A DNA stretch of 64,000 nt from Molanna angustata (taxonomy: Eukaryota > Arthropoda > Insecta > Trichoptera > Molannidae): the NCBI GenBank assembly GCA_963576475.1, contig OY754979.1:32643778-32707777 (forward strand), given 5' to 3'. Position 1 is the stretch's first letter; the number at the start of each line of letters is the position of its first letter. The translations under genes were made by a program, and so were the position numbers. The notes under the pieces are model-generated. The model was not told the origin of the DNA and ran no database searches. It saw only the letters and a program-made list of their open reading frames with translations. This document shows positions 1 through 27,347 of the stretch, piece by piece.

Positions 1-180
1 CCCTTTTTGCGTGTGATGAGTTGTACCATACTGGTGCAGCATATTCAGCAGCGGAGAAACACAGTGCCAGTGCAGTGGTAAGCTTTCTTATGATGTTATT
101 TCTGGCACATACCTTCTTCTCGACCTCTTCACAATGCCTCCTAAAAGTCAATGATCGGTCCAGACGAACACCCAAATATT
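1..180. other. unassigned DNA left of the first (TA)n tract
   Basis: No coding homology recognised. The stretch ends with TTATGTTACAAAGTAGCT, a string that also borders the (TA)n tract near 8950. Confidence 0.3.
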
Positions 181-195
181 TATGTTACAAAGTAG

Positions 196-324
<129 letters not shown>

Positions 325-421
325 GCAATACTTGTTGCGTCACCTATGTGAAATTCGTATAGGGTCGTTGCGTCCACCAACTTTTCGCGTCCGGTATACG
401 GACGCAAGATAATTTTCACGC

Positions 422-1225
422 CAAAAACTACCATTCTGTTGCTTATACCATAGAGAATCAACTGGCAAAAATTTACATGGAAGCAAAAAAAATATCAAAA
501 TATCTTGAAATGAATATTATTAGTTCAACCATTGGCCGCACGGAGATTTGTTCAGTGTATATTTTGAAGGTGTATATTTTTACTAAGCCACCGATCGTTT
601 TGCATCCGCGGCAAAATATTACATGTTGACCTTGGCCGCACGGAGATTTGTTCGGAGTATATTTTGAAGGTAATTTATATATATGGCTCCGATCGTCTTG
701 CGTCTGCACTCAATACTGTTCTACCATGTCTCTGTGACCTTCGCGATAAAATGAATACAATTCAACGCGTTTTAAATATTGCCTTGAAAAAGCGCGTACC
801 TACTTACTTTTATTTTTACGACTTCATACAACTGTCGATATATGTATTGATACCTACTCTCTCTCGTGCGCGTACCGACTTACTTTCAGTTTTACAAAGT
901 TCATACTATATGTTGATTTGATTATTGTTACTCTCTCATGCGCGTACCTACTTACTTTTATTTTTACATCGTTCATAATACTATCAATTTGTTTATTGTT
1001 ACTCTGATGCGCGTACCTACTTACTTACTATTGCAATGTTAATATTTTTTATAGAAAATTAAATTATCTCGTTTTGGTGTTTCGGCTTGTTTCGATATTT
1101 TTAAAAACTTTGGAAACACATATTTAAACACATAAATTTATCATGATAAATATTTTTATTTATAAAAAATTTTTGAGAATTTCTAGAATTTTTTTGAAAA
1201 CATCAATTTGATATTTTTTATTTAT
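422..1225. other. unassigned AT-rich DNA with short local repeats
   Basis: Contains two copies of GGCCGCACGGAGATTTGTTC (near 533 and 634) and three spaced copies of GCGCGTACCTACTTACTTTT-like text (about 793, 950 and 1010). No gene is visible. Confidence 0.4.
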
Positions 1226-2580
1226 CTATATTTTGTGTGTCATGACGTCTGTTTGTCCCCCCCCCCCCTTATAACATTTGATTCGCTCAATGCACAGAGC
1301 CCAAAATTTCAGAATATATAAATAGTAATAGGCCTACAAAACTTTTATACTCAGAATTTTGAATTTTCGTTTCAGTCAGGGGTTATCAACTTTTGAATTT
1401 TTACTTTATTTTTCCATATATCTCAGAAACCATAAAAGCTAGAACGCTGAAAATTGGTACCACAAATAAACAAATACATAATCTCAAATAAGTTTTTTAA
1501 AAATAACCAAACAACATTTTTTAAACATTTTTTTTTAGGAAAAATATTTTTTTATGATAAATTTATGTGTTTAACGGCCTATATTTCCAAAGTTTTAAAA
1601 AATATCGAAAAAATCCGAAATACCCCAACTAGATAATTTAATTTTCTATAAAAAATGTTAACATTGTAGCAGTACATCTCGATTTCTTTTTAACATTTTT
1701 TATTGAAATTGAATTTAGTGACGACTTCGCTTCATACAATTTGTATGGTAGTCCCATAGCCATACCATCACTCCATTTCCCTATTTGGGGTAGGCAGAGA
1801 GAACCGAATGCCAGACTCCTCTCTCTTGAAATACCTTCCTCGCCTCATTCACGTTCATACATCGTCTCTTACACGCTCTTCTATTATTCTTACTTCTTAC
1901 ATCACCATCTTTCAAAATCCCATTTATGTGATCGTGCCAAATTTTTATTGGCCGATCTCTACTTTTCGTTCCTCTTTTATCAGACTTGTATACTTTTTTT
2001 GTCAGACGGTCATCTTTCATTCTTTCTATGTGGCCGAACCACCTTAGGGAATTTATTTTAATCTTACTTACGATATTTCTTTCAATCATACATTCTCGTC
2101 TAATATCCTCATTTCTTATTCTATCATACATCGTTTTACCACACATTCGTCTTAGTGACCTCATTTCAACCGAGTTAATTCTACTTTCATGCGTCTTCTG
2201 CCATGTCCATGTCTCACTAGCATACATTAGAGTCGGTGCGACGATACCATTGTGTACCGCGAGCTTCGCTTGCCGCGAAATAATTGGGTCTGCCATTACT
2301 GGTCTTAATGCACCGTTCACTCTATTACCTGCCGTTACTCTCCTTTCAATATCTTTTTCCAATCTTCCATCACGCTGAAACATGCTTCCTAAGTATGGTA
2401 TGGTAGTCGTCTATACACATTACACAATATATTATGTAAGAAGACCTTATAGTTTGTTACTTTATCTCCAAATACATACATACCATCAGGCTGTTTTCAT
2501 ATTCCGGGTTGGAAAAGAGGACTGACCTCCATACTGTCCACGTATTTGGATGGTAAAATCATGAGAATAGCCATGTGATC
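1226..2580 (+). mobile_element. Helitron-like element, 5'-truncated, interrupted by a LINE
   Basis: 1226-1753 and 2398-2580 match successive parts of the Helitron-like family seen complete at 3745-4677 and 32974-34006: a C-rich block, CTTATAAC, the CAGTCAGGGGTTATCAACTT block, then TTCATACAATTTGTATGG and TCATATTCCGGG. A LINE fills 1754-2397. The 5' end and the terminal CTAG are missing. Confidence 0.8.
1754..2397 (-). mobile_element. 5'-truncated RTE-like LINE 3' end (family A)
   Basis: The minus strand encodes a reverse-transcriptase C-terminal region of 200 residues (1781-2383): PTLMYASETW, LRWFGHIERM, and a terminal WHSVLSAYPK. The same C-terminus recurs at 40282-40760 and 56478-56672. GTATGGTAGTC occurs at both edges (1743-1753 and 2398-2408), an 11-bp target site duplication. 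The endonuclease and catalytic YADD region are absent, so this is a dead 5'-truncated copy. Confidence 0.85.
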
Positions 2581-2741
2581 AATAACATCAGGTATTTTTT
2601 TTTTCATGAATGCGGGTTTGTTATTTAAAAATACGCACTTACATCAGAAACTGAAAGTTTATTGGGTAAGAAATATTCTGCACTAAGTTGTATTATTTTT
2701 ATGCACAACAGATATTTAATGTATTTTAAACTCAAGGAGAC

Positions 2742-2882
2742 AAGTCCCGTCAATCGGTGAAATCAAAACCCTCACGATTACCCATATCAAGGATATAATT
2801 TTCATGTGGATTCTATAATATCTTAAGATATCTAATATAATTATATCCAGGATTTCACTTCTTGGCCGGACTTGCTCCTGAT
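2742..2882. mobile_element. degenerate copy of the GGGGGGCAAGTCTGGT foldback MITE
   Basis: Contains GAAATCAAAACCCTCACGAT, ATATAATTATATCC and CCGGACTTGCTCC in the order of the intact copies at 52381-52566 and 61957-62101, but the terminal G/C runs are eroded. Confidence 0.6.
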
Positions 2883-2924
2883 CTAGTCGTATTTGTCAAA
2901 TCTTTTCATAAATGTATAATATTC

Positions 2925-3729
2925 CATATACGGATTTACTCAAAATTCGGAGTAGAACATTTCGTGTCTGTGTGTGTGTCCCTCCCCCCTTATTACTTTT
3001 GATCCGCTCAATTTACAGAGCCCAAAATTTCAGAATATATTAACAGTTATAGACCTACAAAACTTTTTTACTCAGAATTTTGAATTTTTGTTTCAGTCAG
3101 GGGTTATCAACTTTTAAATTTTTGGTTTATTTTTCCATATATCTCAGAAACCATAAAAGCTAGAACGCTGAAAATTCGTGTGAACATAGAAAAATACGAA
3201 GTATCAAATTAATTTATTCAAAAAAATTCCAAAAATTTCTCAAACATTTTTTATTAAGAAAAATATTTTTTTTATTATAAATTTATGAGTTTAACTGCCT
3301 ATATTTCCAATATTTTAAAAATATCGAAAAAACCCGAAACAACCCAACTAGATAATTTAATTTTCTATAAAAAATATCAACATTGTTTTGGCACATCTCA
3401 ATTTTTTTTTAACAATTTTTATAAAAATTGAATTTAGTGACGATATTGCTTCATACAAATTGTATGGCAGTCGCCTATACACAATATGTAAGAAGACTTA
3501 ATAGTTTGATACTTAATCTCCAAACATACATACAGAATCATCATGCTGTTTTCATATTCCGGGTAGGAAAAGAGGACTGACCTCCATACTGTCCTATCTT
3601 GACATACATACCAACATGTGTTATAATTTTCAATAATTTGGATTTATGGGTTTATAGATTGATTCTTATTCTTCAACTTCACATAGTATCGCTATCAACA
3701 GTTGGATCTCATGTGTTACATGCGACTAG
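2925..3729 (+). mobile_element. Helitron-like element, 5'-truncated, 3' end intact
   Basis: Starts in the GGATTTACTCAAAATTCGG block just before the (GT)n core. It runs through the conserved body to ATCAACAGTTGGATCTCATG, a CATGT-GTT-ACATG hairpin and terminal CTAG followed by T at 3730. Confidence 0.83.
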
Positions 3730-3744
3730 TTAAACAATATTTTA

Positions 3745-3962
3745 TCCAACTGTCGATTCGTTCATGAGAATTCAATTCTCTTAATGAATCGACATTATTA
3801 AGCCAAGATGCGTGTACGAAGTAAAATTTTGTATGGTGTAGTGGACTTTTTGCATGCTAATAACACCAACTAGAGGCCTCGCAGCATATATGTTCCCATA
3901 CATGGATTTACTCAGAATTCGGAGTAGAACATTTTATGTGTGTGTGTGTGTATGTGTGTGGG

Positions 3963-4018
<56 letters not shown>

Positions 4019-4022
4019 TGTG

Positions 4023-4062
<40 letters not shown>

Positions 4063-4124
4063 TTCGTGCGTGCGTGCGTGCGTGCGTGCGTGCGTGTGTG
4101 TGTGTGTGTGTGTGTGAGAGGGTG

Positions 4125-4155
<31 letters not shown>

Positions 4156-4677
4156 TGTGTGTCTGTCTCCCCCTTATAACTTTTGGTCCGCTCAATTCAC
4201 AGAGCCCAAATTTTTATACAAAACTTTTATACTCAGAAATGTGAATTTTTGTATCAGTCAGGGGTTATCAACTTTTGAAATTTTGGTTTATTTTTCCATA
4301 TATCTCAGAAACCATAAAAGTTAGATTTAAGAAAAATATTTTTTTTATGATAAATTTATGAGTTTAACTGCCTATATTTCCAATTTTTTTAAAAATATCA
4401 AGAAAAGCCGAAACACCAAGACTTAATAGTTTGATACTAATCTCCAAACAAACATACGTACATACGATCATGCTGTTTTCATATTCTGGGTAGGATCAAA
4501 GGACTGACCTCCATACTATCCTATCTTGACATACATACCTACATGTGTTGTATAGAAAAACAAATATCTTAAAATATTAAATAATTTGTATTTATGGGTT
4601 TATAGTTTGGTACTTATTCTTCAACTATACATTCTATCGCTATCGACAGTTGGATCTCATGTGTTACATGCAACTAG
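3745..4677 (+). mobile_element. near full-length Helitron-like non-autonomous element
   Basis: It starts 5'-TCCAACTGTCGAT, preceded by A. It ends with ATCGACAGTTGGA, a short hairpin (CATGTGTTACATG) and CTAG followed by T. An A|TC...CTAG|T boundary with a 3' hairpin is the Helitron signature. The 13-bp inverted sequence sits at the extreme 5' end but about 23 nt inside the 3' end, an asymmetrical arrangement described for Helitron2/Helentron-type elements. The core is a GT/CGTG microsatellite (3936-4162). There is no ORF for Rep/helicase. A (GT)n core is reminiscent of DINE-1/HINE elements. Confidence 0.8.
3936..4162. repeat. (GT)n/(CGTG)n core microsatellite
   Basis: About 225 bp of GTGT, GCGT and GTGC units inside the Helitron-like element. 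The same position holds shorter (GT)n tracts in the copies at 2970, 6145, 21815 and 33175. ORFs reading Cys-Val-Arg-Ala are artefacts. Confidence 0.95.
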
Positions 4678-4683
4678 TAAATA

Positions 4684-5064
4684 TTAAATTTAGTGAAGAC
4701 ATCGCTTCATACAATTTGTATGGCAGTCACCTATACACGATATCAAGGAAGACTTTATAGTTTGATAATTAATCTCCATATCATATATAATCTAAGCTCC
4801 AAACATACAAACATACCATCAGGCTGTTTATATTCCCTGGGTAGGAAAAAAGGACTGACCTCCATACTATCCTATCTTGACATACTTACCAACATGTGCT
4901 GTATAAAAAAAATATCTTAAAATATTCAATAATTTGGATTTATGGGTTTATACATAGAATTATATATAATCTAAGGGTTTATAGTTTTGTACTTATTCTT
5001 CAACTATACATGCTATCGCTATCGACAGTTGGATCTCATACGATACATGCAACGATGCAACTAG
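4684..5064 (+). mobile_element. Helitron-like 3' fragment
   Basis: Begins at TTTAGTGAAGACATCGCTTC and ends ATGCAACGATGCAACTAG|T, with a small local duplication of GATGCAA before the terminal CTAG. It follows directly on the preceding full copy. Confidence 0.75.
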
Positions 5065-5544
5065 TGTTCAAAGAGAATATTATAACCTACGGATACTATC
5101 CAATCTTGGTCCATCCAATTTTTGTATCGACGGCCGCGTATTTGTACGTAACAAGTCAAGGGTCATTTCATTTACTCCGTATATTATTGAAATCAATGAT
5201 TTACAGTGAAACTTTGAGGAGTGCGTATAATTACTTAACCTTTTTTCAATCCATAGATCGGCCGCGTCCCGGCTTAAATAGAAATTTGTCAGTGGTAAAC
5301 AAAATTTCTACACTTCCGTAAAAGGGATTTAGGCTTGTATTATAGACTTCCCGTTCGTCACGCAGATCAGATAACACATTGATTAGCGATCGTTTAGCTT
5401 AACTCTTGTTACACATTCTCTATCGAACCCACCACAGTATCCTGTATTTGCCAAGAAAATAAAATAATAATGATACTTTCAACAAAATTTTACTTAACTA
5501 GCGAAACCCGGCAGACGTTGTACTAACTTTATTTATCTAAACAT
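5065..5544. other. unassigned DNA with an ACCCGGCAGACGTTGT motif
   Basis: No gene recognised. The motif ACTAGCGAAACCCGGCAGACGTTGT (5498-5522) resembles text I associate with widespread arthropod interspersed repeats. That link is from memory only. Confidence 0.3.
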
Positions 5545-5896
5545 ATCGACAGTATTAAGCCAAGATGCGCGAATTAGGAACATTTTGTATGTCGTAGTGG
5601 ACTTATTACATGCAAAAAACACAAACTTAGAGACTTCGCAGCATATCTTATGTTCTATATAATATCTTCAATCATACCATCTTGCTGTTTTCATATTCTG
5701 GTTAGAAAAAAGGACTGACCTCCATATTGTCCTTTCTTGACATACATAGGTACCTACATCTGTTGTATAGAAAACAAAATATCTTAAGATATTCAATAAT
5801 TTGTATTTATGGGTTTATAGTTTGGTACTTATTCTTCAACTAACATACTATCGCTATCGACAGTTGGATCTCATGTATTACAATACATGCAACTAG
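5545..5896 (+). mobile_element. internally deleted Helitron-like element
   Basis: A 5' part (ATCGACAGTATTAAGCCAAG, then CTTCGCAGCATAT) is joined to the 3' part (CTTGCTGTTTTCATATTCTGG to CAACTAG|T). The (GT)n core and middle are missing. Confidence 0.7.
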
Positions 5897-5934
5897 TTTA
5901 TTATTGTTTTTTTGCGTTTATCTTAATTACATAT

Positions 5935-6215
5935 TTCAACTGTCGATTTGTTCAAGAGAACTTTGTTCTCTTAACATACCTATCGACAATGTTTCAAGCC
6001 AGGATACGCGAGAATTGTATACAGGGTCTACTTTTTTCACGGCTTTTCCAATTTTGAAGTCATGAAACACCAACATAGAGGCTTGCAGCCTATATGTTCC
6101 ATACTTCATACACGGATTTACTCAGAATTCGGAGTAGAACATTTCGTGTGTCTGTGTGTGCGCGTGTGTGTGAGTCCGTTTCCCCTTATAACTTTTGATC
6201 TGCTTTAAATTTATT
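5935..6215 (+). mobile_element. Helitron-like 5' fragment
   Basis: Begins TTCAACTGTCGATTTGTTCA, one base different from the family 5' end. It carries the GAACTTTGTTCTC palindrome and the (GT)n core, and stops after ACTTTTGATCTGC. Confidence 0.72.
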
Positions 6216-6487
6216 AAATAAATTTAAGGTAATTTTTTGATTATATTAAATTTATACATGGGCATCTATTAACAGACTGTCCATCGTCAGTGTGCAGAAA
6301 GAAAACATTTGCATTCATAACTATCACGCCATTTCCTAATAAGGTTATTCTGTGTTCCACTTAAAAGTGCACCTCGTGATATTGTTGCCACATCTCCAAA
6401 TTAAGTTCCTCTTATATCATTTTTAAAACTTTAAAATAGACAATCTGAGTTTAAAATGATGGAATGATATCATGGATTTTTATTATA
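6216..6487. other. unassigned AT-rich DNA
   Basis: No gene, hairpin or named repeat recognised between two Helitron-like fragments. Confidence 0.4.
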
Positions 6488-6826
6488 CTAGTTGCATGTA
6501 ACACATGAGATCCAACTGTCGATAGCGATAGTATGTATAGTTGAAGAATTAGAATCAAACTATAAACCCATAAATACAAAATATTGAAAATTTTAAGACA
6601 TGTTGGTATGTATGTCAAGATAGGACAGTATGGAGGTCAGTCCTCTTTTCCTACCCGGAATATGAAAACAGCGTGATGGTTCTGTATGTATGTTTGGATA
6701 TTAAGTACCTATCAAACTATTAAGTTAGTCTTCTTACATATTGTGTATAAGCGACTGCCATACAAATTGTATGAAGCAATGTCGTCACTAAATTCAATTT
6801 TTATAAAAATTGTTAAAAAAAATTGA
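6488..6826 (-). mobile_element. Helitron-like 3' half in reverse
   Basis: Reverse complement of the family 3' end: CTAG, GTTGCATGTAACACATGAGA, ATCCAACTGTCGATAG, then the body back to the AAAATTGAGCCC junction. It abuts a plus-strand copy of the adjoining part, giving a head-to-head inverted pair. Confidence 0.75.
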
Positions 6827-7533
6827 GCCCAAACTTTTATACTCAGAATTTTGAATTTTTGTTTCAGTCAGGGTATCATTCAGTCAGGATATTTTTGTAT
6901 CAACTTTTGAATTTATACATTATTTTTCCATATATCTCAGAAACCATAAAAGCTTGAACGCTGAAAATTGGTACGAACATATACAAATACAAAATCTCAA
7001 ACGAATTTTTTCAAATAAATTCCAGTTTCTCAAACATTTTTTATTAAGAAAAACATTTTTTTATGTTAAATATATGTGATTAACTGCCTATATTTCCTAA
7101 GTTTTTAAAAATATCGAAAAAAGCCGAAACAATCCAAATAGATAATTTAATTTTCTATAAAACATAGTAACATTGAAGTAGTACATATCTCAAATTTATA
7201 TAAATTGAATTTAGTGAAGACATTGCTTCATACGATTTCTATGGCAGTCGCCTATACACAATATTATATGTAAGTACATATTTACAGTTTGATACTTAAA
7301 TCTCCGAACATACACACATACCATCATGCTGATTTCATATTCTGGGTAGGATAAAAGGACTGACCTCCATACTTTCCTATCTTGACAAACATACCTACAT
7401 GTGTTGTATAGAAAACAAAATATCTTAAAATATTCAATAATTTGGATTTAAGTGTTTATAGTTTGGTACTTATTCTTCAACTATACATACTATCGCTATC
7501 GACAGTTGGATCTCATGAGTTACATGCAACTAG
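6827..7533 (+). mobile_element. Helitron-like 3' part, plus strand
   Basis: Runs from AAACTTTTATACTCAGAATT through the conserved body to CATGAGTTACATGCAACTAG|T. One hairpin base differs from the family. Confidence 0.75.
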
Positions 7534-8195
7534 TAAAAATATATATGATTGTCCATGATTATTTACATAGAATGTGATATTGAATAGTATACAACACTCA
7601 TTTCGAAATGAATGTTGAATACCTACTATTATTGTTTAATAATGATATTCTTTTGTACCTTATGTAAATAAATAAAATATTAACAAACTCATTCATTTTA
7701 TTGTTAATCATTGGTATTATACTGTACACTATCATGGATTGATCCTCAATGCGATCCACACAATGTGGGGTTACCATCGGCAGGTGAGAGCGGGTGTGCA
7801 TTATCCTATAAAAGAAGCTCGACTTGCGCATATTTTTGTTTTTGACACACCGGCATCTATATTAAAAATTAAATTAATATAAAGGGTAAAAGAATATTTT
7901 AAAGCTTTGTGACAGTTTATTTTCTATGCCTATAATATATTTTATTGTACGTAGTGAAATATGTACCTAAGTAGGTACTTACATTATTATTGCATCATGA
8001 TTCATAAGAAAATAAATACGATTGTAAATTATTATGTTTTCACCGAAATCAGGATTTTATCAGTATTATCCTACATTGGATTTTATCTGCAGGATTTTAT
8101 CTATGGTTTCAAGTCTCCGAAGGTCAGATTTTGGGCGAAGCCGATGGTTTAACCACGTAGAAATATACAATATCAATATTTGCGTGAGAAATGAA
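7534..8195. other. unassigned AT-rich DNA
   Basis: No coding homology seen. Short ORFs on both strands lack recognisable motifs. Confidence 0.4.
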
Positions 8196-8290
8196 TTTAA
8201 ATAAATATCTCCTCTGCTGGGATTCGAACCCAGGCCGCCCGCACAGAAACCGAACGGCTTACCAACTGTCCCACGGCGGTCGGCGTAGTA
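8196..8290 (-). mobile_element. tRNA-derived SINE (family B)
   Basis: On the minus strand the head reads GTGGGACAGTTGGTAAGCCG (A-box-like), then GGGTTCGAATCCCAGCAGAG (B box and T-loop). It is followed by the TTTATTTAAATTCATTTCTC body shared with 12140-12235. Copies with eroded heads lie at 34008-34088 and 51175-51250. Confidence 0.7.
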
Positions 8291-8369
8291 ATAAAGTTAA
8301 AAAATAATAAAAAATATCGAATGATATACACATGGACGCAAGAACGATGTCAATTATGCATACGAAAGT

Positions 8370-8635
8370 TTTTTAATATACACCGGAAGTAGTAATAAAG
8401 ATAAAAGAATATGACGTGAAAACTGTATGAAGAAATATATAAAATATACAAAAATATACACCGGACGCAGTAATAAAGATAAAAAAATGGTCGTGAAAAA
8501 TATACGAAGATATACATATATAAAATATACAAAAAATATACTCCGGAAGCAGTAATAAAGATAAAAAAATGGACGTGAAAAATATAGGAAGACATATATA
8601 AAATATACAAAAAATATACACTTGGACGCAAGTAT
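8370..8635. repeat. about 82-bp tandem repeat, three units plus partial
   Basis: Units start at CCGGAAGTAGTAATAAAG (8379), CCGGACGCAGTAATAAAG (8460) and CCGGAAGCAGTAATAAAG (8544). Each runs through GTGAAAA and TATATAAAATATACAAAAA. A partial fourth start merges into CTTGGACGCAAG, which also flanks the left side (8332-8342). Confidence 0.85.
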
Positions 8636-8833
8636 GAAAAAGACGTATCAAACGTACCAAAACAGGATAAAACTGAATATTTATATTTTGAAATTTATAA
8701 GAAAAACCTTATGCCTACAATGATTGTGAGCTACAAATAACGCTAAATTCAGTGAGATAAAACTAAAATAATATGTAGAAGTGGTGGACGCCGATCCGTC
8801 GGATATTTGGCGGACGCAAAAAGTGTAGTGGGA

Positions 8834-8951
<118 letters not shown>

Positions 8952-9295
8952 GTTACAAAGTAGCTTCACTTCTTCTTCTTCGTCTGCGCTCTTTCGTCCA
9001 GTAATGGAAATAGGCATCCCCCTGAGACCTCCACAGCTCCCTATCTTGGGCAGATCGCATCCATCCGCCTCCAGCCACTTGTCTTGTATCATCAGATCTC
9101 CTTGAAATTTCACATACCTACTTCAATTAGTTTTCTTAATTTTACAACTAGTAACATCACATCGTTTGTTTTAACTTGTTCCGATGAAACTTATTTCTAA
9201 TGCTATCTATTGAGAAATCAGTCTTAATATCATTTACTTCCGGCAGAAAAAAACATATTCCAATGTCCTTATATCAAGTACATATACATCCTCAT

Positions 9296-9420
9296 ACATT
9301 TTCTAAACTAAGCATAAATGCTTGTGCTATAGGTGAACCAAATTGCTCGTAGCAGGATTCGAACTCGTGACCACAGGATTATTAACCCAGGGCGCTATGC
9401 GCTCTGCCACCATGCATCTG
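9296..9420 (-). mobile_element. tRNA-derived SINE (family C), adjacent to a coding exon
   Basis: The minus strand reads TGGCAGAGCGCATAGCGCCC (A-box region) and GAGTTCGAATCCTGCTACGA (B box). The body is TTTGGTTCACCTATAGCACAAGC, shared with 39960-40068 and 41036-41170. Its 5' end lies about 20 bp upstream of the 9443 splice acceptor. Confidence 0.75.
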
Positions 9421-9442
9421 TCATTGTTTTGTAATTTTACAG

Positions 9443-24879
<15,437 letters not shown>

Positions 24880-25320
24880 ATGAGGATTAGTCATATTATT
24901 ATATTAGATAAAATAATGAATTAATTGAGCTCAAATAATTATCTTGTCATTTTAAATATAATAAATACTTCTTTGGAAACACTGGTTATTTGGAAGAAAT
25001 AACCATACGGCAATAAACTCGCTTCTTGCGCAGGGTGCAAGGAAGTGTTTATTATTATTATTATTATTAATAAATACAAGATAAATTTATTAAATTGCGT
25101 GTTGATTAAGTTTTCGGCCTAGTTTATAAAAGTATTTAATTGATCTGTTGTGTTTTAATATATGTATATTATATTATGTATAGCCAATGTGTATATAAAA
25201 ATGGCCATGAAATGTGCAAGCCTAATTATATACTATTATACTCAAAATATGTGAAATTATTTTTAATTCAAATGATATTTTGGGTCTTTTATTTATTTTT
25301 TTTATGTTAATAAAACTGTC
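24880..25320 (+). promoter_or_regulatory. hig: hig-like 3' UTR with candidate polyadenylation signals
   Basis: AT-rich sequence after the stop. AATAAA hexamers occur at 24960-24965 and 25309-25314. A short interspersed repeat (24978-25070) lies between them. Which signal is used cannot be told from sequence. Confidence 0.4.
24978..25070 (+). mobile_element. retroelement 3' tail with (ATT)n end, inside the hig-like 3' UTR
   Basis: GAAACACTGGTTATTTGGAAG, ACCATACGGCAATAAACTCG, then (ATT)n. It is a copy of the element at 12312-12405 and lies between the two candidate polyadenylation signals. Confidence 0.55.
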
Positions 25321-25360
25321 ATATTCAACACAACAAGAATCTCTGTCACACCAAAACTTC

Positions 25361-25497
25361 TAAGGCTACTAACAGGTACTATGTCATAAAATGTTAATTT
25401 TATACGCATCCAATAACAAGTTGCCAAATTTTGGAGACTTGTGATGTTTATCGTTTCACAGACCCAGAATGAAAACACAATTAAAAATTGTTTATTT
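25361..25497 (-). mobile_element. headless SINE (family A) fragment
   Basis: Reverse complement of the SINE body: CTAACAGGTACTATGTCA, CAATAACAAGTTGCCAAAT, TGAAAACACAATTAAAAA. The tRNA-like head is missing. Confidence 0.75.
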
Positions 25498-26803
25498 TAA
25501 TAACTGTTATTGGAAATAACCAATAGATGTTAATAAAATCGTACAAATAGTTACCTTAAATTTAAACTCAAACAAACTAGATTAATATTATTGTTATTTT
25601 TCCCTGTAATAATTTGAACGAAAATTAATGTTGGATTGTAATCTATTGTTCTAGTGAATAATAATATACCTTTTGGTAAGATACTATAATAAAAATGACA
25701 AAATTTAATATGTTATTAATTTTGACACTACATAAGCAGTCGCAAAAAGTACTGCGTACAAATTGTGGCTAATAATAGTTCACATTATTTCTTAATAGAT
25801 GGCACGTCATATTGACGTACAAAATTGTTGATGATTTAATATGTTGTATTGTATTTAAGTTGTAACAATATTGCAATGTATTTTATTAACTGAATTAATA
25901 TTATTCAGTTTGGCTGGTATTGTTTAGCATTTACAAGTTATTATATGTTTTTTTAATTTCTATTACAAATAGAAAACTGTTTTGCCGCCAGGTTAGGTTA
26001 GAATAACCAAAATAAATACAATTTCAATTTATTATATTCCTACATATGTATATTAATATTTTTATTTCAAGTAAACATAAAAAGTAAATCAAACATTTTA
26101 TTAAGGAATTTCTTCAGAGCTATGTATAGACAGCCTTTATTAAATTGGTCAATATAATAATATTTATGCTGGGATATTATCCCTATATATAAGTTTCCAT
26201 GGAAACAGCCAAATTAAATCAAAGATATTTATAAGACATTTCACAAATTGCACAAATTAGTTTGGGGGTATAATGTTTATTTAGTCTGTATCAGAAGGGA
26301 TTATATTGCAAAGGTGCATGTTCAAAGGGATTCTATTTTATTTAAAACATTTACCTCCAAGTATGATATTGCTTATTTTTGTTCATTAAATAATTGATAA
26401 TACATAATTTATAGTGATGAAGGGTTTCAATCAAATGAGCTACTTACAACAAATGAAATTACAGTAAAAATAATAACTAAATTAATTTGTGATGTCGTGG
26501 GTCGGAACTGATAGATAAAGATTTAACGCGACTCTAGTCTATTGAATGATCAACACATGAATAAAAATATGTCGATCAGCTCGTATCAACGACAGTGGGC
26601 TATGGTTCGTTGATCCTCCTCAATCTTCGGGAGTATTCGAGAATCCTGAGGTCATATGTGTTGCAGCCGACCAGGCGCTGCTACAGTTGTAATGTTCCTT
26701 AACGTCCGTAATAACTATTAAATACACTATGGGAGATAACTTCAAAATCTGCATAGCAGGGGCATCTATGGACTATATTCTAAAATATGTTATAAAGACA
26801 ATA
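25498..26803. other. unassigned AT-rich intergenic DNA
   Basis: No ORF with recognisable motifs. 26520-26700 is more GC-rich and may be an eroded retroelement, but I could not assign it. Confidence 0.4.
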
Positions 26804-27182
26804 CCCCCTATTCAGTAACTATTGTTAACTAAAATAGGAACATTCTTAAATTGTAGATTTTAGATTTACGGTCTTATTTTAGCGTTATAAAATATCAAAT
26901 TGGACTAAATGAAATAGGAACGTACCTATATTGGCCAGAACGTTCTGAAAAAGTTACTGAATTAGACGTATTTTGAATAATTATGAAAATTTCATAATAA
27001 TCATAACTATTCATAATACGTCTAATTCAGTAACTTTTTAAGAACGTTCCGACCAAAATAGGTACGTTCCTATTCCATTTAGTCCAAGTTGATATTTTAT
27101 AACGCTGAAATAAGACCGTAAATCTAAAATCTACAATTTTAGAACGTTCCTATTTTAGTTCCAATAGTTACTGAATAGGGGG
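26804..27182. mobile_element. palindromic MITE P1, copy 1
   Basis: A near-complete palindrome: CCCCCTATTCAGTAACTA at the left, TAGTTACTGAATAGGGGG at the right. The arms share TTTAGATTTACGGTCTTATTT and AATAGGAACGTACCTAT in inverted order. TA on both sides suggests a TA target duplication, as in Tc1/mariner-type MITEs. A second copy lies at 56731-57095. Confidence 0.88.
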
Positions 27183-27347
27183 TAATGCAGTTTATGCAGT
27201 TATCAACGTAGGTAGTAGTAATACTTATAAAATATCACGTGACGTTATCATCTGTATTTCCGATGTTGTTATGAATATATGAAAAAAACTAAACTCCAGA
27301 GTGTGACATTTCACTTACAGGGCACTCCACCACTTGTTAAAAAAGAC

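Noticed and set aside
3854..4244. Cys-Val-Arg-Ala-rich and Thr-His-rich ORFs
   Set aside because: Translation of a GT/CGTG microsatellite within a Helitron-like element.
4896..5321. 141-aa ORF in the Helitron-like cluster
   Set aside because: It overlaps a known repeat fragment and shows no protein motif. Hydrophobic residues reflect AT-rich codons.
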